From NCBI RefSeq assembly GCF_001281025.1, contig NZ_CP012646.1, positions 649,001 through 713,000 of the forward strand: a DNA stretch of 64,000 nt, written 5' to 3'. The notes beneath the pieces are model-generated. The model searched no databases, had not been told where the DNA came from, and worked only from the letters and a program-made list of their open reading frames with translations. This document shows positions 8,884-16,888 of the stretch, one piece after another. Every line of letters starts with the position of its first letter. The first letter of the stretch is position 1. The stretch is from Streptococcus mitis. GTDB lineage: Bacteria; Bacillota; Bacilli; Lactobacillales; Streptococcaceae. Position numbers and translations under genes: made by a program.

Positions 8884-8912
8884 AATCCATCCTTCGGGGT
8901 GGATTTTTGCTT
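8884..8912 (+). terminator. Terminator of the pheS-pheT operon
   Basis: AATCCATCC, tetraloop TTCG, GGGTGGATT and a T run with one G break. It is a compact and convincing intrinsic terminator directly after the pheT stop. Confidence 0.85.
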
Positions 8913-9055
8913 TTCAAATAACAATTCAGGATCAAAAATAGACAGTTGAGGAACAGAGAAGATAAATTGGAGTTTACCAGTGTATAATGTATTCATAACT
9001 CAAAGTACCCTAAGATTTTTTACTAAAATGAGGATGATAAAATGGACAAAAATCA

Positions 9056-9084
9056 TTGTAAAGGCTATCAAAAAGGAGTATAAT
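9056..9084 (+). promoter_or_regulatory. Promoter of the ABC-2 exporter operon
   Basis: TTGTAA at 9056-9061, a 17-base spacer and a perfect TATAAT at 9079-9084, about 28 bases upstream of the ATPase start codon. Confidence 0.75.
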
Positions 9085-9111
9085 GAGTGCAAGACATTTC
9101 GGAGGTGAAAG

Positions 9112-10005
9112 ATGCTAGAAGTAAGAAGTCTAGAGAAAAGTTTTGGACCCAAGCAAGTTTTGTTTGGTATTGACTTTCAAGCGCGACCAGGTCGTATTTT
9201 GGGATTAGTCGGGAAAAACGGTGCTGGGAAAACAACGATTTTCCACAGTATTTTGAAGTTTTTAGAATATCAAGGAGAAATTAGTCTGGATGGTCAGGAT
9301 ATTCGTCAGGAGACCTACGCTCGGATTGGCTATCTACCTGAAGAACGCAGTCTCATGCCTAAATTGACAGTCCTTGAACAAGTTCGTTATTTGGCGACTC
9401 TAAAGGGCATGGATGCTAAGGAAATCAAGGAAAAACTCCCTCAATGGATGAAGAGGTTGGAAGTGAAAGGGAAGCTGACAGATAAAATCAAGAGTCTGTC
9501 AAAAGGAAATCAACAGAAGATTCAGCTCATCATTACTCTGATTCATGAACCAGACTTGATTATCTTGGATGAGCCTTTCAGTGGATTGGACCCAGTCAAT
9601 ACAGAATTGCTCAAGCAAGTCATTTTTCAAGAAAAAGAACGTGGGGCAACCATTATCTTTTCTGATCATGTCATGACCAATGTCGAGGAACTTTGTGATG
9701 ATATTTTGATGATTCGAGATGGTCGTGTGGTCTTGCATGGACCAGTTCAGGATGTCCGCAACCAATACGGGAAAACGCGTCTCTTTGTTTCAAGTGAACG
9801 AAGCAAGGAAGAATTGGAAAAACTTCCTCATGTCAAACAGGTGAGCTTGACCAAGCAAGGCAGTTGGAAATTGATCTTAGAGGATGAGAGTGCTGGAAGG
9901 GAACTTTTCCCAATCTTGACTCAAGGGCAATATATCGCAACCTTTGACCAGCAAGCGCCAACAATCGATGAAATCTTTAAACTAGAATCAGGGGTGGAAG
10001 TATGA
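9112..10005 (+). CDS. ABC transporter ATP-binding protein (NatA/EcsA-like, ABC-2 exporter)
   Basis: A 297-residue ATPase that powers the permease encoded next. Walker A is GKNGAGKTT (about residue 36), the signature is LSKGNQQK, Walker B is LIILDEPFSGLDP and the H-loop is SDHV. A C-terminal tail of about 80 residues after the nucleotide-binding domain (from GKTRLFVSSE) is usual in NatA/DrrA-type proteins. GGAGG precedes the ATG. Its stop overlaps the permease start by 4 bases. Substrates of this exporter class range from sodium to peptides and drugs and cannot be told here. Confidence 0.9.
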   Translation: MLEVRSLEKSFGPKQVLFGIDFQARPGRILGLVGKNGAGKTTIFHSILKFLEYQGEISLDGQDIRQETYARIGYLPEERSLMPKLTVLEQVRYLATLKGMDAKEIKEKLPQWMKRLEVKGKLTDKIKSLSKGNQQKIQLIITLIHEPDLIILDEPFSGLDPVNTELLKQVIFQEKERGATIIFSDHVMTNVEELCDDILMIRDGRVVLHGPVQDVRNQYGKTRLFVSSERSKEELEKLPHVKQVSLTKQGSWKLILEDESAGRELFPILTQGQYIATFDQQAPTIDEIFKLESGVEV

Positions 10006-11201
10006 GAAATATGTGGGTTGTAATCAAGGAAACCTATCTTCGACATGTCAAATCGTGGAGTTTCTTCTTTATGGTGATTTCGCCGTTCCTCTTTTTAGCC
10101 TTATCTGTAGGAATTGGTTATCTCCAAGGGTCTTCTATGGCCAAGAATAGTAAGATAGCAGTAGTAACAACTGTGCCATCTGTGGAAGATGGGCTCAAGG
10201 GTAGCAATGGTCTCAATTTTGATTATCAGGATGAAGCCAGTGCCCAAGCTGCTATCAAAGATGAGAAAATCAAGGGATACCTAACCATTGACCAAGAGGA
10301 CAGTGTCCTCAAGGCCGTCTATCATGGTGAAACTTCTCTTGAAACAGGCATCAAGCTAGCAGTAACCAATAAGCTCAACGAACTGCAATACCAACTCAAT
10401 CGTTCGGCAGCTAATTTGTCTCAAGAACAGGAAAAACGCCTGAGTCAAACCGTTGATTTTACTGAGAAGATTGATGAATCTAAGGAAAATAAAAAAATTG
10501 TTCAAACCATTGCGGCCGCAGGGCTTGGTTTCTTCCTTTATATGATTTTGATTACCTATGCTAGTGTCACTGCTCAGGAAGTGGCTAGCGAGAAAGGAAC
10601 CAAAATCATGGAGGTGGTCTTCTCTAGTATCCGAGCTAGTCATTATTTCTACGCTCGCATGCTGGCTCTGCTTCTTGTGATTTTGACCCATATTGGCATT
10701 TACGTCGTGGGTGGACTTGCTGCCATTCTTCTCTTTAAAGACCTACCAATCTTGGCACAATCTGGTATTTTAAACCATATAGGAGAGGCTTTCTCGCTCA
10801 ACACCTTATTGTTTGTCTTGGTTAGCCTCTTTATGTACGTTGTTTTAGCAGCCTTCCTAGGTTCTATGGTTTCTCGTCCTGAGGACTCAGGAAAAGCCTT
10901 GTCGCCTTTGATGATTTTGATTATAGGTGGTTTTTTTGGAGTGACAGCTCTAGGTGCAGCTGGTGACAATCTCATCTTGAAGATTGGTTCATATATTCCC
11001 TTTATTTCGACCTTCTTCATGCCATTTAGAGCCATTAATGGCTATGCAAATGGGTTAGAAGCTTGGATTTCGCTTGCGATTACGATTGCTTTTGCAGTAA
11101 CTGCAACAGTCTTTATCGGACGTATGTATGCTAGTCTCGTTTTGCAGACAGATGATTTAGGTCCTTGGAAAACCTTTAAACGTGCCTTATCTTATAAATA
11201 G
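10002..11201 (+). CDS. ABC-2 type permease (NatB-like)
   Basis: A 399-residue membrane protein with the ABC-2 family layout: an N-terminal membrane helix (about 20-42), a large outside domain (about 45-170, containing VVTTVPSVEDG), then a block of five C-terminal helices from about 172 to 385. The motif GTKIMEVVFSSIRASHYFYARM after the first helix of the block is typical of NatB-like subunits. ATGA overlap with the ATPase gene shows a two-gene operon, closed by a terminator. Transport direction should be outward; the cargo is unknown. Confidence 0.88.
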   Translation: MRNMWVVIKETYLRHVKSWSFFFMVISPFLFLALSVGIGYLQGSSMAKNSKIAVVTTVPSVEDGLKGSNGLNFDYQDEASAQAAIKDEKIKGYLTIDQEDSVLKAVYHGETSLETGIKLAVTNKLNELQYQLNRSAANLSQEQEKRLSQTVDFTEKIDESKENKKIVQTIAAAGLGFFLYMILITYASVTAQEVASEKGTKIMEVVFSSIRASHYFYARMLALLLVILTHIGIYVVGGLAAILLFKDLPILAQSGILNHIGEAFSLNTLLFVLVSLFMYVVLAAFLGSMVSRPEDSGKALSPLMILIIGGFFGVTALGAAGDNLILKIGSYIPFISTFFMPFRAINGYANGLEAWISLAITIAFAVTATVFIGRMYASLVLQTDDLGPWKTFKRALSYK

Positions 11202-11206
11202 AAGAG

Positions 11207-11228
11207 CCTCGCGAAAGCGAGGTTTTTT
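11207..11228 (+). terminator. Terminator of the ABC-2 operon
   Basis: CCTCGC-GAAA-GCGAGG stem with a GNRA tetraloop followed by six Ts. Confidence 0.88.
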
Positions 11229-11272
11229 AGAGACAAAAAGAGTGGAATTTAGAAAAATATTTTTCATATCTA

Positions 11273-11302
11273 TTGACTTTTAGGGGTGAAATTTGGTATG
11301 AT
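11273..11302 (+). promoter_or_regulatory. Promoter of rplM-rpsI
   Basis: TTGACT at 11273-11278, an 18-base spacer and TATGAT at 11297-11302. Confidence 0.7.
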
Positions 11303-11304
11303 AG

Positions 11305-11405
11305 TAGGCGGTATTGTTTACCCCATTTGAAAGGCCCCGGAACCTTCCAAATACTTTTCGATGGGAAGGAACACCCATCACCGTAAACAAAAATCGAACT
11401 ATATA
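11305..11405 (+). promoter_or_regulatory. L13-type ribosomal protein leader
   Basis: A structured 5' UTR of about 100 bases before rplM. GTTTAC near 11318 can pair with GTAAAC near 11383, enclosing inner pairings such as CCTTCC with GGAAGG. Position, length and this closed shape match the L13 leader described in Bacilli, thought to give autogenous control by L13. The name is from position and general structure, not from a covariance search. Confidence 0.65.
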
Positions 11406-11416
11406 TAGGAGAAATC

Positions 11417-11863
11417 ATGAACAAAACAACATTTATGGCTAAACCAGGCCAAGTTGAACGTAAATGGTACGTAGTTGACGCAACTGATGTACCACTTGGA
11501 CGTCTTTCTGCAGTAGTTGCTAGCGTACTTCGCGGAAAAAACAAACCAACATTTACACCACACACTGATACAGGTGACTTTGTAATTGTTATCAATGCTG
11601 AAAAAGTTAAATTGACTGGTAAAAAAGCAACTGATAAAATCTACTACACTCACTCAAACCACCCAGGTGGATTGAAACAAATCTCTGCAGGTGAACTTCG
11701 TTCTAAAAATGCAGTACGTTTGATTGAGAAATCAGTTAAAGGTATGCTTCCACACAATACTCTTGGACGCGCTCAAGGTATGAAGTTGAAAGTATTTGTT
11801 GGAGCTGAGCACACTCACGCTGCACAACAACCAGAAGTTCTTGATATTTCAGGACTTATCTAA
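11417..11863 (+). CDS. rplM: 50S ribosomal protein L13
   Basis: The 148-residue L13 protein, an early assembly protein of the large subunit. Recognisable from [39 protein letters not shown] and [13 protein letters not shown] good ribosome site (AGGAGAAATC) precedes the ATG. It is the first gene of the usual rplM-rpsI operon, with 18 bases to rpsI. Confidence 0.98.
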   Translation: MNKTTFMAKPGQVERKWYVVDATDVPLGRLSAVVASVLRGKNKPTFTPHTDTGDFVIVINAEKVKLTGKKATDKIYYTHSNHPGGLKQISAGELRSKNAVRLIEKSVKGMLPHNTLGRAQGMKLKVFVGAEHTHAAQQPEVLDISGLI

Positions 11864-11881
11864 GGAAAGGAACAATAAAGT

Positions 11882-12274
11882 ATGTCACAAGCACAATATG
11901 CAGGTACTGGACGTCGTAAAAACGCTGTTGCACGCGTTCGCCTTGTTCCAGGAACTGGTAAAATCACTGTTAACAAAAAAGATGTTGAAGAGTACATCCC
12001 ACACGCTGACCTTCGTCTTGTCATCAACCAACCGTTCGCAGTTACTTCAACTGTAGGTTCATACGACGTTTTCGTTAACGTTGTAGGTGGTGGATACGCT
12101 GGTCAATCAGGAGCTATCCGTCACGGTATCGCTCGTGCCCTTCTTCAAGTAGACCCAGACTTCCGCGATTCATTGAAACGCGCAGGACTTCTTACACGTG
12201 ACTCACGTAAAGTTGAACGTAAGAAACCAGGTCTTAAGAAAGCTCGTAAAGCATCACAATTCTCAAAACGTTAA
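11882..12274 (+). CDS. rpsI: 30S ribosomal protein S9
   Basis: The 130-residue S9 protein, whose C-terminal arginine tail reaches the P-site tRNA. Recognisable from [38 protein letters not shown] and the closing [12 protein letters not shown]. The protein is complete. Its last 51 bases are copied in altered form 14 kb downstream, which shows that the 3' end of this gene has served as the integration site of a mobile element. Confidence 0.98.
   Translation: MSQAQYAGTGRRKNAVARVRLVPGTGKITVNKKDVEEYIPHADLRLVINQPFAVTSTVGSYDVFVNVVGGGYAGQSGAIRHGIARALLQVDPDFRDSLKRAGLLTRDSRKVERKKPGLKKARKASQFSKR
12224..12274 (+). repeat. Left attachment region (attL) in the 3' end of rpsI
   Basis: These 51 bases match 26248-26298 at 44 of 51 positions by eye, with an identical 15-base stretch TTCTCAAAACGTTAA at 12260-12274 (and 26284-26298) that is the likely core. 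Integration of streptococcal ICE/IME elements into the 3' end of rpsI by tyrosine recombinases is established, and an integrase gene lies just inside. Confidence 0.82.
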
Positions 12275-12298
12275 TCAACACGATTATATCAACGTTTC

Positions 12299-12335
12299 AA
12301 AGCACTTTGCAAAAATTTTGCAAAGTGCTTTTTTG
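12299..12335 (+). terminator. Terminator of rplM-rpsI
   Basis: A long near-perfect stem, AAGCACTTTGCAAAA with TTTTGCAAAGTGCTT, followed by a T run. It lies just inside the left border of the integrated element, so it is probably supplied by the element. Confidence 0.9.
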
Positions 12336-12405
12336 TCGATTTTTGAGCTCAAATAGCTTTGTGATAACCTTCTGATAACCTCTTCTAAATTTTTAAAATC
12401 ATGAT

Positions 12406-13560
12406 TTATTTTGCTTTATTGAGATAGTCTGCAAATTTGTCAATAGAGTTTTTCTCACCAGTTTTTGTGGTGTGAGTATAGACATCTAATGTCACCTGAC
12501 TGCTTGCATGACCGAGACGTTTTGATGTATTAGAAGGATCGATTCCAATTTCAGACATAAGTGTTGCATGTGTATGTCTAAACCCATGTGGGCTAATTGG
12601 TTTTAATTTATGCTTTTTAATAATTCGATTCAGTACGTTATTAATGTAATCAGCATGCAAAGGTTCAATTTTGTCATTACTTGATATGTAAGAGAACATA
12701 TATTCATCACTAATATTCAGCTTTGTAAGAGGAAGCTGAGATTGTTCTTTCAGATAGAAATTTCTCCATTGCTTAATAATATCGATTGTCTCATCATCAA
12801 GATAGATTGTACGAACTGAAGATTCATTCTTTGTGCTCTTTTCAATCGCTTTACCGTCAATTCTTCCTAGACTTTTATCTATGTTCAATAGATTGCTGTC
12901 AAAGTTAATATCAGCCCATTTTAAAGCGTATAACTCCCCTTTTCGTAGTCCACTAAATGCAAGCAGTCTAAATAAAGCAAAATGTTTAAATGGCTCGGTT
13001 TCTTTCACTATATCAAGGAAATGATGTAATTCCTCCAGTGACCAAAAATTATCTGATCTAGTTTTTTTGATTTTAGGCATGATAACATTCTTCATTGGAT
13101 TTCGATCAATGTAGTTCATGTTGATTGCAAAATCAAAAATTTTTGAGGTATAGGATTTTATCTGTTTGATATTTTTGAAAGTCTGAGATTTTTGTGTAAT
13201 AAAGTTTTGACAGTCTAAAGGACTGATTTGGTCAATAAATTTATCGCCAAATATTGGTAGAATATGTATTCGATAGATATTCTTAGTTTGGGAAGAAGTT
13301 GTTTCTTCAACGGTACCAACATAGGCATTAAACCATTCTTGATAAAGTTCTTTATAAGTGACTTTGGGGTTAGGTTTGTCGGTACTTACTGTGGGGGCAA
13401 CGACACCAGCTTCTAAACGAGCTTCGTACAATTTTGCCTCTTTTTTGGTTTTGAACCCTCTCTTTAAGTGCCTTTTTTTCTTTCCATAAGCATCTAAGCC
13501 AATGTAAAAGCTGACATAGTATAGGATTCCTTTTTTTGTTTTGTATTTGTGTATAGACAT
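12406..13560 (-). CDS. int: Tyrosine integrase of the rpsI-integrated element
   Basis: A 384-residue site-specific recombinase. The N-terminus (KTKKGILYYVSFYIGLDAYGKKK, about 7-50) looks like the arm-type DNA-binding domain of Tn916-class integrases; a SAM-like core-binding domain follows (about 65-150). The catalytic domain has R in AFSGLRKGELYALKW, the H-G-F-R-H-T-H-A-T block, H in RLGHASSQVTLDVY and the tyrosine nucleophile in that same DVYTHTTKTGEK segment. The stop is about 130 bases from the attL core, the usual place. The ATG at 13560 has a GGAG ribosome site. It should act on the rpsI 3' end. Confidence 0.93.
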   Translation of the reverse strand: MSIHKYKTKKGILYYVSFYIGLDAYGKKKRHLKRGFKTKKEAKLYEARLEAGVVAPTVSTDKPNPKVTYKELYQEWFNAYVGTVEETTSSQTKNIYRIHILPIFGDKFIDQISPLDCQNFITQKSQTFKNIKQIKSYTSKIFDFAINMNYIDRNPMKNVIMPKIKKTRSDNFWSLEELHHFLDIVKETEPFKHFALFRLLAFSGLRKGELYALKWADINFDSNLLNIDKSLGRIDGKAIEKSTKNESSVRTIYLDDETIDIIKQWRNFYLKEQSQLPLTKLNISDEYMFSYISSNDKIEPLHADYINNVLNRIIKKHKLKPISPHGFRHTHATLMSEIGIDPSNTSKRLGHASSQVTLDVYTHTTKTGEKNSIDKFADYLNKAK

Positions 13561-13576
13561 TTTTTCTCCGTATCTA

Positions 13577-13608
13577 AGTTTTCGGAGCTTATGTAATTGA
13601 GAAATGAG
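13577..13608 (+). repeat. Repeated motif copy M1
   Basis: First of three copies of a roughly 30-base motif with the invariant core TTCGGAGCTTAT. M1 lies between the integrase start and the repressor stop. It matches M2 (14237-14267) at about 28 of 32 positions, and matches the reverse complement of M3 (26103-26133) at about 28 of 31. Confidence 0.85.
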
Positions 13609-13611
13609 TGT

Positions 13612-14130
13612 CTATCTATTTTTTCTATCTTCTTGGCGGATAGCGTATTCGTCTGTTTTAATCCAGCTCTGCCAAACTTTAGAATCTTTATTTTGGTGAT
13701 TCATATAATCTATAAACTCAGACATAAAACGTTTGTTTTTCTCAGCTAGATATTCTGAGAATATATGACGAAATTCATCTGAAAAACTATCATCAAGTGG
13801 TAGTGTTAATGCCCTTTCGCCAAATTCGATGCTCTTCTTTAACTTCTCCATATCGCTTTTAAAAGGTGTCACAGAACCAATTTTAGATGTTTTGAAACTA
13901 TCTGTAACAATTTTAAGATTTGATGGAGCGTGTGGGTTGCTATCAAGTCCCATAATGTAAGCGACGGAAACATTAAAGTATTTTGCCAATTTTTCAGCAT
14001 TATCTTTTTTAGGTTTGCGGATTCCTTGATTGTATCCAGAAAGTGTAGGATAGGCTATATTTGTAGCTTCGCTAATTTCTGTCAATTTTTTTCCGCTATT
14101 TTCTATCAGTTTAGTAATATGATTCGTCAT
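13612..14130 (-). CDS. CI-like XRE-family repressor of the element
   Basis: A 172-residue protein with an N-terminal helix-turn-helix of the XRE/CI class (about 5-62: ITKLIENSGKKLTEISEATNIAYPTLSGYNQGIRKPKKDNAEKLAKYFNVSVAYIMG). The C-terminal half has no S24 peptidase motif, so control by autocleavage is not expected. The ATG at 14130 has a strong GGAGG site; the longer frame to 14229 is rejected because it crosses the promoter region. It is divergent from the excisionase-like operon, with palindromic operators between, the layout of a prophage or ICE switch. It most likely represses the rightward operon. Confidence 0.85.
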   Translation of the reverse strand: MTNHITKLIENSGKKLTEISEATNIAYPTLSGYNQGIRKPKKDNAEKLAKYFNVSVAYIMGLDSNPHAPSNLKIVTDSFKTSKIGSVTPFKSDMEKLKKSIEFGERALTLPLDDSFSDEFRHIFSEYLAEKNKRFMSEFIDYMNHQNKDSKVWQSWIKTDEYAIRQEDRKNR

Positions 14131-14148
14131 AAGAACCTCCTTTTTATC

Positions 14149-14224
14149 ATTATAACACATTTTATTCTTTTTGAATAAAAAAGCTTGACAAAAATTCAAA
14201 AAGGATATATAATTCAAAATGAAT
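14149..14224. promoter_or_regulatory. Divergent promoter region with three operator-like palindromes
   Basis: Rightward promoter: TTGACA at 14185-14190, 17-base spacer, TATAAT at 14208-14213. Leftward -10: TATAAT on the minus strand at 14149-14154. Operator-like sites of the form ATTC-N5-GAAT occur at 14164-14176 (ATTCTTTTTGAAT) and 14212-14224 (ATTCAAAATGAAT), with an imperfect third (ATTC-N5-GGAT) at 14194-14206 inside the rightward spacer. The first covers the leftward -35 region; the others cover the rightward promoter. This resembles a lysogenic-type switch operator. Confidence 0.75.
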
Positions 14225-14236
14225 AACAAATTAAAT

Positions 14237-14267
14237 GGTTTCGGAGCTTATTTAATTTAGAAATGAG
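14237..14267 (+). repeat. Repeated motif copy M2
   Basis: Second copy of the TTCGGAGCTTAT motif, in the 5' leader of the excisionase-like gene; its last bases (AAATGAGG) run into the ribosome binding site. M1 and M2 are direct repeats that flank the repressor gene. Confidence 0.85.
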
Positions 14268-14277
14268 GTGTGAATTT

Positions 14278-14559
14278 ATGTCGGAAACTACTTTAGTTGT
14301 CCAGCTTCCTAAAGAATTAGAGAAGCAATTACGTGCTCACTATGATGAGATGATTTCAAATGCTGTAGCAAGAGTATTTGAAGATAAAGAACTTTATAAA
14401 CCTATGGTTCGTATGTCAGGTTTGTCTAGGTGGTTAGATGTATCTACGACAACAATCCAAAAATGGACGAAAGAAGGAATGCCAACCATGGTGATTGATG
14501 GAGTGACTTTATACGATAAAAGAGCAGTAACACGATGGTTGAAGCAATATGAAAGATAG
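14278..14559 (+). CDS. Excisionase-like winged helix DNA-binding protein
   Basis: A 93-residue protein. The N-terminal half (MSETTLVVQLPKELEKQLRAHYDEMISNAVARV) looks like a helical oligomerisation segment; the C-terminal half (MVRMSGLSRWLDVSTTTIQKWTKEGMPTMVIDGVTLYDKRAVTRWLKQY) has the MerR/Xis-like helix-turn-helix of phage excisionase-type proteins. The ATG at 14278 is preceded by GAGG, so the longer start at 14263 is less likely. As first gene of the operon divergent from the repressor it could be the directionality factor of the integrase or an activator. Confidence 0.65.
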   Translation: MSETTLVVQLPKELEKQLRAHYDEMISNAVARVFEDKELYKPMVRMSGLSRWLDVSTTTIQKWTKEGMPTMVIDGVTLYDKRAVTRWLKQYER

Positions 14560-14567
14560 GTACTCGT

Positions 14568-15407
14568 ATGAATGGTGTTCAGTGGATCAAGATAACAACA
14601 GATATATTTGATGATGAAAAAATTCAGCTAATAGAATCAATGCCAGAAGGAGATACTCTTATTGTAATATGGTTTAAAATTCTGGTGCTTGCAGGAAAGC
14701 AAAATAATAGTGGCATATTAAGTCTAGGGAACAAGGTTTATTACACAGAAGAGATGCTTTCAACAGTGTTTAGGCGAAAGGCTACATCTGTAAAATTAGC
14801 TCTCAGCATGTTTGAAGAATTTGGCATGATAGAAATCATAGATGGCGCTATTACCATTCCAAAATGGGAGAAACATCAGAATATAGATGGACTAGAAAAG
14901 ATTAGAAAACAAACTAGGGAACGTGTTGCTCGTCATAGACAAAAACAAAAAGCACTAATTACAGGCGAGCCACAACTCGTTTTAGACTGTAACGTTACAG
15001 TAACGGATGAAAATGATAATGTAACGCAAGAGATTAAGAACAAGAGTAAGAATAAGAAAGAGATTGAGAATATACTGGATAATAGTTCTAGAAAGCCTGA
15101 AACTTATATTCCACCCAAATATTATTCTTTGTTAGAATCCATTTCTTATAAGTACAATGATAGATTTTTGTATCCTAACAATTACACTTTAACACATGCT
15201 CAGAAGATGAAGATAGGCAAGTATTTGGCTAGTGGGTATGTAACTAGTGATGAAGTCATTAGCATGATTGAACGGATTCCTGAGGATGCGACGTCTCCTT
15301 TGGCGTATTTATTTAAGTCTATGGAGAATTTAAAGCAGGAACGTATGCTGGAGTGCAAAGCTATTGCCCATGAAAATGCCCGAAAGAAGTATATGATAAA
15401 TGAGTAG
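14568..15407 (+). CDS. Phage-type replisome organizer protein
   Basis: A 279-residue protein whose first 120 residues (WIKITTDIFDDEKIQLIESMPEGDTLIVIWFKILVLAGK ... FGMIEI) match the N-terminal winged-helix domain of phage replisome organizers in Firmicutes phages. A charged linker rich in R, Q and N follows, then a helical C-terminal region (about 190-270, with PLAYLFKSMENLKQERM) like the DnaD tail. It probably opens an origin and helps load host helicase. It shows that the element can or could replicate outside the chromosome. It overlaps the next gene by 8 bases. Confidence 0.78.
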   Translation: MNGVQWIKITTDIFDDEKIQLIESMPEGDTLIVIWFKILVLAGKQNNSGILSLGNKVYYTEEMLSTVFRRKATSVKLALSMFEEFGMIEIIDGAITIPKWEKHQNIDGLEKIRKQTRERVARHRQKQKALITGEPQLVLDCNVTVTDENDNVTQEIKNKSKNKKEIENILDNSSRKPETYIPPKYYSLLESISYKYNDRFLYPNNYTLTHAQKMKIGKYLASGYVTSDEVISMIERIPEDATSPLAYLFKSMENLKQERMLECKAIAHENARKKYMINE

Positions 15408-15759
15408 ATATAGGACTGTTCTAAAGAAATGTTACATCACTGAGGAGCAAAATGAAATAGTGAATAACTTGATTGAAATGACAAATCATCTAAGTTTTTC
15501 CTCTTATGCCAGAAAAATGTTATTTAAGAGCTCGCCTATTTATCTTCAATTTGATTTTGAATCTTATCATGACTTTATATTTCAAGTTAGAAGAATTATC
15601 AATAACTTACGTCAGTTAGAAAGAATAGCAGAACAAAGTGAGGATTTGGATAATGTAAGGATATTTCACTACTGCGTTGAGCTGATGATAGAATATGAAA
15701 AGAAGACAAGTAAACAAGTGAAAGAACTTGTAAAACGACTAAATAAGAAAACGAGGTGA
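15400..15759 (+). CDS. MobC-like relaxosome accessory protein, copy 1
   Basis: A 119-residue basic protein. The N-terminal stretch (YRTVLKKCYITEEQNEIVNNLIEMTNHLSFSSYARKML) resembles the ribbon-helix-helix beginning of MobC-like mobilisation proteins; further on is VRRIINNLRQLERIAEQSED, a weakened form of the family's N-N-L-N-Q-I-A-R region. It is a paralogue of the next gene: both start R-x-x-x-V-L-K-x-x-x-x-T-E-E and share S-F/E-x-A-R-K/Q. Such proteins help a relaxase nick oriT. No relaxase gene remains in the element. Confidence 0.55.
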   Translation: MSRYRTVLKKCYITEEQNEIVNNLIEMTNHLSFSSYARKMLFKSSPIYLQFDFESYHDFIFQVRRIINNLRQLERIAEQSEDLDNVRIFHYCVELMIEYEKKTSKQVKELVKRLNKKTR

Positions 15760-15766
15760 TAGGACC

Positions 15767-16099
15767 ATGAGAATAAAATCTGTGTTGAAACAGGTGTTTT
15801 TGACGGAAGAAGAAAATAAAAAATTAAATGATTGTATGAGGAAGGAAAATATTCGTAATTTTTCTGAGTTTGCTAGACAAAAATTAATACGAACAGATTT
15901 GAACATCCAAAAAGTCTCTTTTGAAGGTTTAGTTCCTTTAACAGAAGAGTTGGAACAAGTCGGAAAGAATATCAATTCTATAGCCCGTCTTGCAACTGTA
16001 GTTGGGAGAATAAGCTATGAAAACAAAATGGATATGTCTATTTTGATGCAAAAAATAGTTGATGTGATGGAGGAAAAAGATGTTTATTTTCAAAAGTAA
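15767..16099 (+). CDS. MobC-like relaxosome accessory protein, copy 2
   Basis: A 110-residue protein closer to the MobC consensus than copy 1: KQVFLTEEENKKLNDCMRKENIRNFSEFARQKL at the start, then the diagnostic EELEQVGKNINSIARLATVVG. A GAGG ribosome site lies a few bases upstream of the ATG. In mobilizable plasmids and IMEs this gene is normally followed by the relaxase (mobA). Here it is followed by a 64-codon frame and an IS. The missing relaxase is the main sign of decay in the element. Confidence 0.68.
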   Translation: MRIKSVLKQVFLTEEENKKLNDCMRKENIRNFSEFARQKLIRTDLNIQKVSFEGLVPLTEELEQVGKNINSIARLATVVGRISYENKMDMSILMQKIVDVMEEKDVYFQK

Positions 16100-16274
16100 T
16101 ATGGATAAGGATTTTGATCAGATATGTGAATACATATTGAAATTAAAGCGAGCAGAATTATTTCTTCATGGAATTAAACAACAAGATAAAACGAAGGCTC
16201 GTTTGTATCATGCGATGCTGGAATACTATGATGCTAACCATAAAAAAGAAAGACATATGAGAATTTTAAAATAA
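16080..16274 (+). CDS. Small protein of unknown function after the mobC-like gene
   Basis: A 64-residue charged protein (MFIFKSNMDKDFDQICEYIL ... KKERHMRILK) overlapping the end of the mobC-like gene by 20 bases in another frame. GAGGAAAAAG precedes the ATG, so translation is plausible; ATG at 16101 is an alternative start. It could be a genuine small relaxosome or replication protein. I see no motif. The IS begins 21 bases after its stop. Confidence 0.45.
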   Translation: MFIFKSNMDKDFDQICEYILKLKRAELFLHGIKQQDKTKARLYHAMLEYYDANHKKERHMRILK

Positions 16275-16351
16275 GGAAACGCTGTTAAAAATTTTTGAAC
16301 TGCACCCCAAAAGTTAGACAGAAAAAATCTAACTTTTGGGGTGTTTTTATT

Positions 16352-16888
16352 ATGAAATTAACTTATGATGATAAAGTTCAGATCTATGAACTTAGAAAAC
16401 AAGGCTATAGCTTGGAGAAGCTTTCAAATAAATTTGGGATAAACAATTCTAATATTAGGTACATGATTAAATTGATTGATCGTTACGGAATAGAGTTCGT
16501 CAAAAAAGGGAAAAATCGTTACTATTCTCCTGATTTAAAACAAGAAATGATTCATAAAGTCTTACATGAAGGCTGGACTAAAGATAGAGTTTCTCTTGAA
16601 TACGGCCTCCCAAGTCGTACGATACTTCTTAATTGGCTAGCACAATACAGGAAAAACGGGTATACTATTGTTGAGAAAACAAGAGGGAGAGTACCTAAAA
16701 TGGGACGTAAACGGAAGAAAACTTGGAAGGAAATGACAGAACTAGAGCGACTCCAAGAGGAGAATGAACGCTTACGTACCGAGGTTGCTTACTTAAAAAA
16801 GTTAAAAGAGCTGGAAGACAGGGACGAAGCCATACAGCAAGAAAGGCAGAGACAATTAGAGAAATGGCTTCAGGAGGATTTCGACTAG
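16352..16888 (+). CDS. IS3-family transposase OrfA (copy 1)
   Basis: A 178-residue DNA-binding part of the transposase. It carries two helix-turn-helix regions ([32 protein letters not shown] and a second near [18 protein letters not shown]) and a C-terminal leucine-zipper-like coil ([27 protein letters not shown]). The ATG at 16352 was chosen over 16295 because the longer frame would start outside the IS. A slippery heptamer A-AAA-AAG lies at 16795-16801 in the correct phase; after a -1 slip the frame stays open into orfB, giving the fused OrfAB. Confidence 0.92.
   Translation: MKLTYDDKVQIYELRKQGYSLEKLSNKFGINNSNIRYMIKLIDRYGIEFVKKGKNRYYSPDLKQEMIHKVLHEGWTKDRVSLEYGLPSRTILLNWLAQYRKNGYTIVEKTRGRVPKMGRKRKKTWKEMTELERLQEENERLRTEVAYLKKLKELEDRDEAIQQERQRQLEKWLQEDFD
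16795..16801 (+). promoter_or_regulatory. Programmed -1 frameshift site of the IS (A AAA AAG)
   Basis: The codon AAA at 16796 is in phase with orfA, making A-AAA-AAG a canonical IS3/IS150 slippery heptamer. In the -1 frame there is no stop from here to the orfB region at 16864, checked codon by codon. Confidence 0.82.

Noticed and set aside
12833-13024. Plus-strand frame inside the integrase gene
   Set aside because: It is a shadow of the integrase with no ribosome site.
14131-14229. Longer start of the CI-like repressor
   Set aside because: The extension covers the divergent promoters and operators; ATG 14130 has GGAGG.
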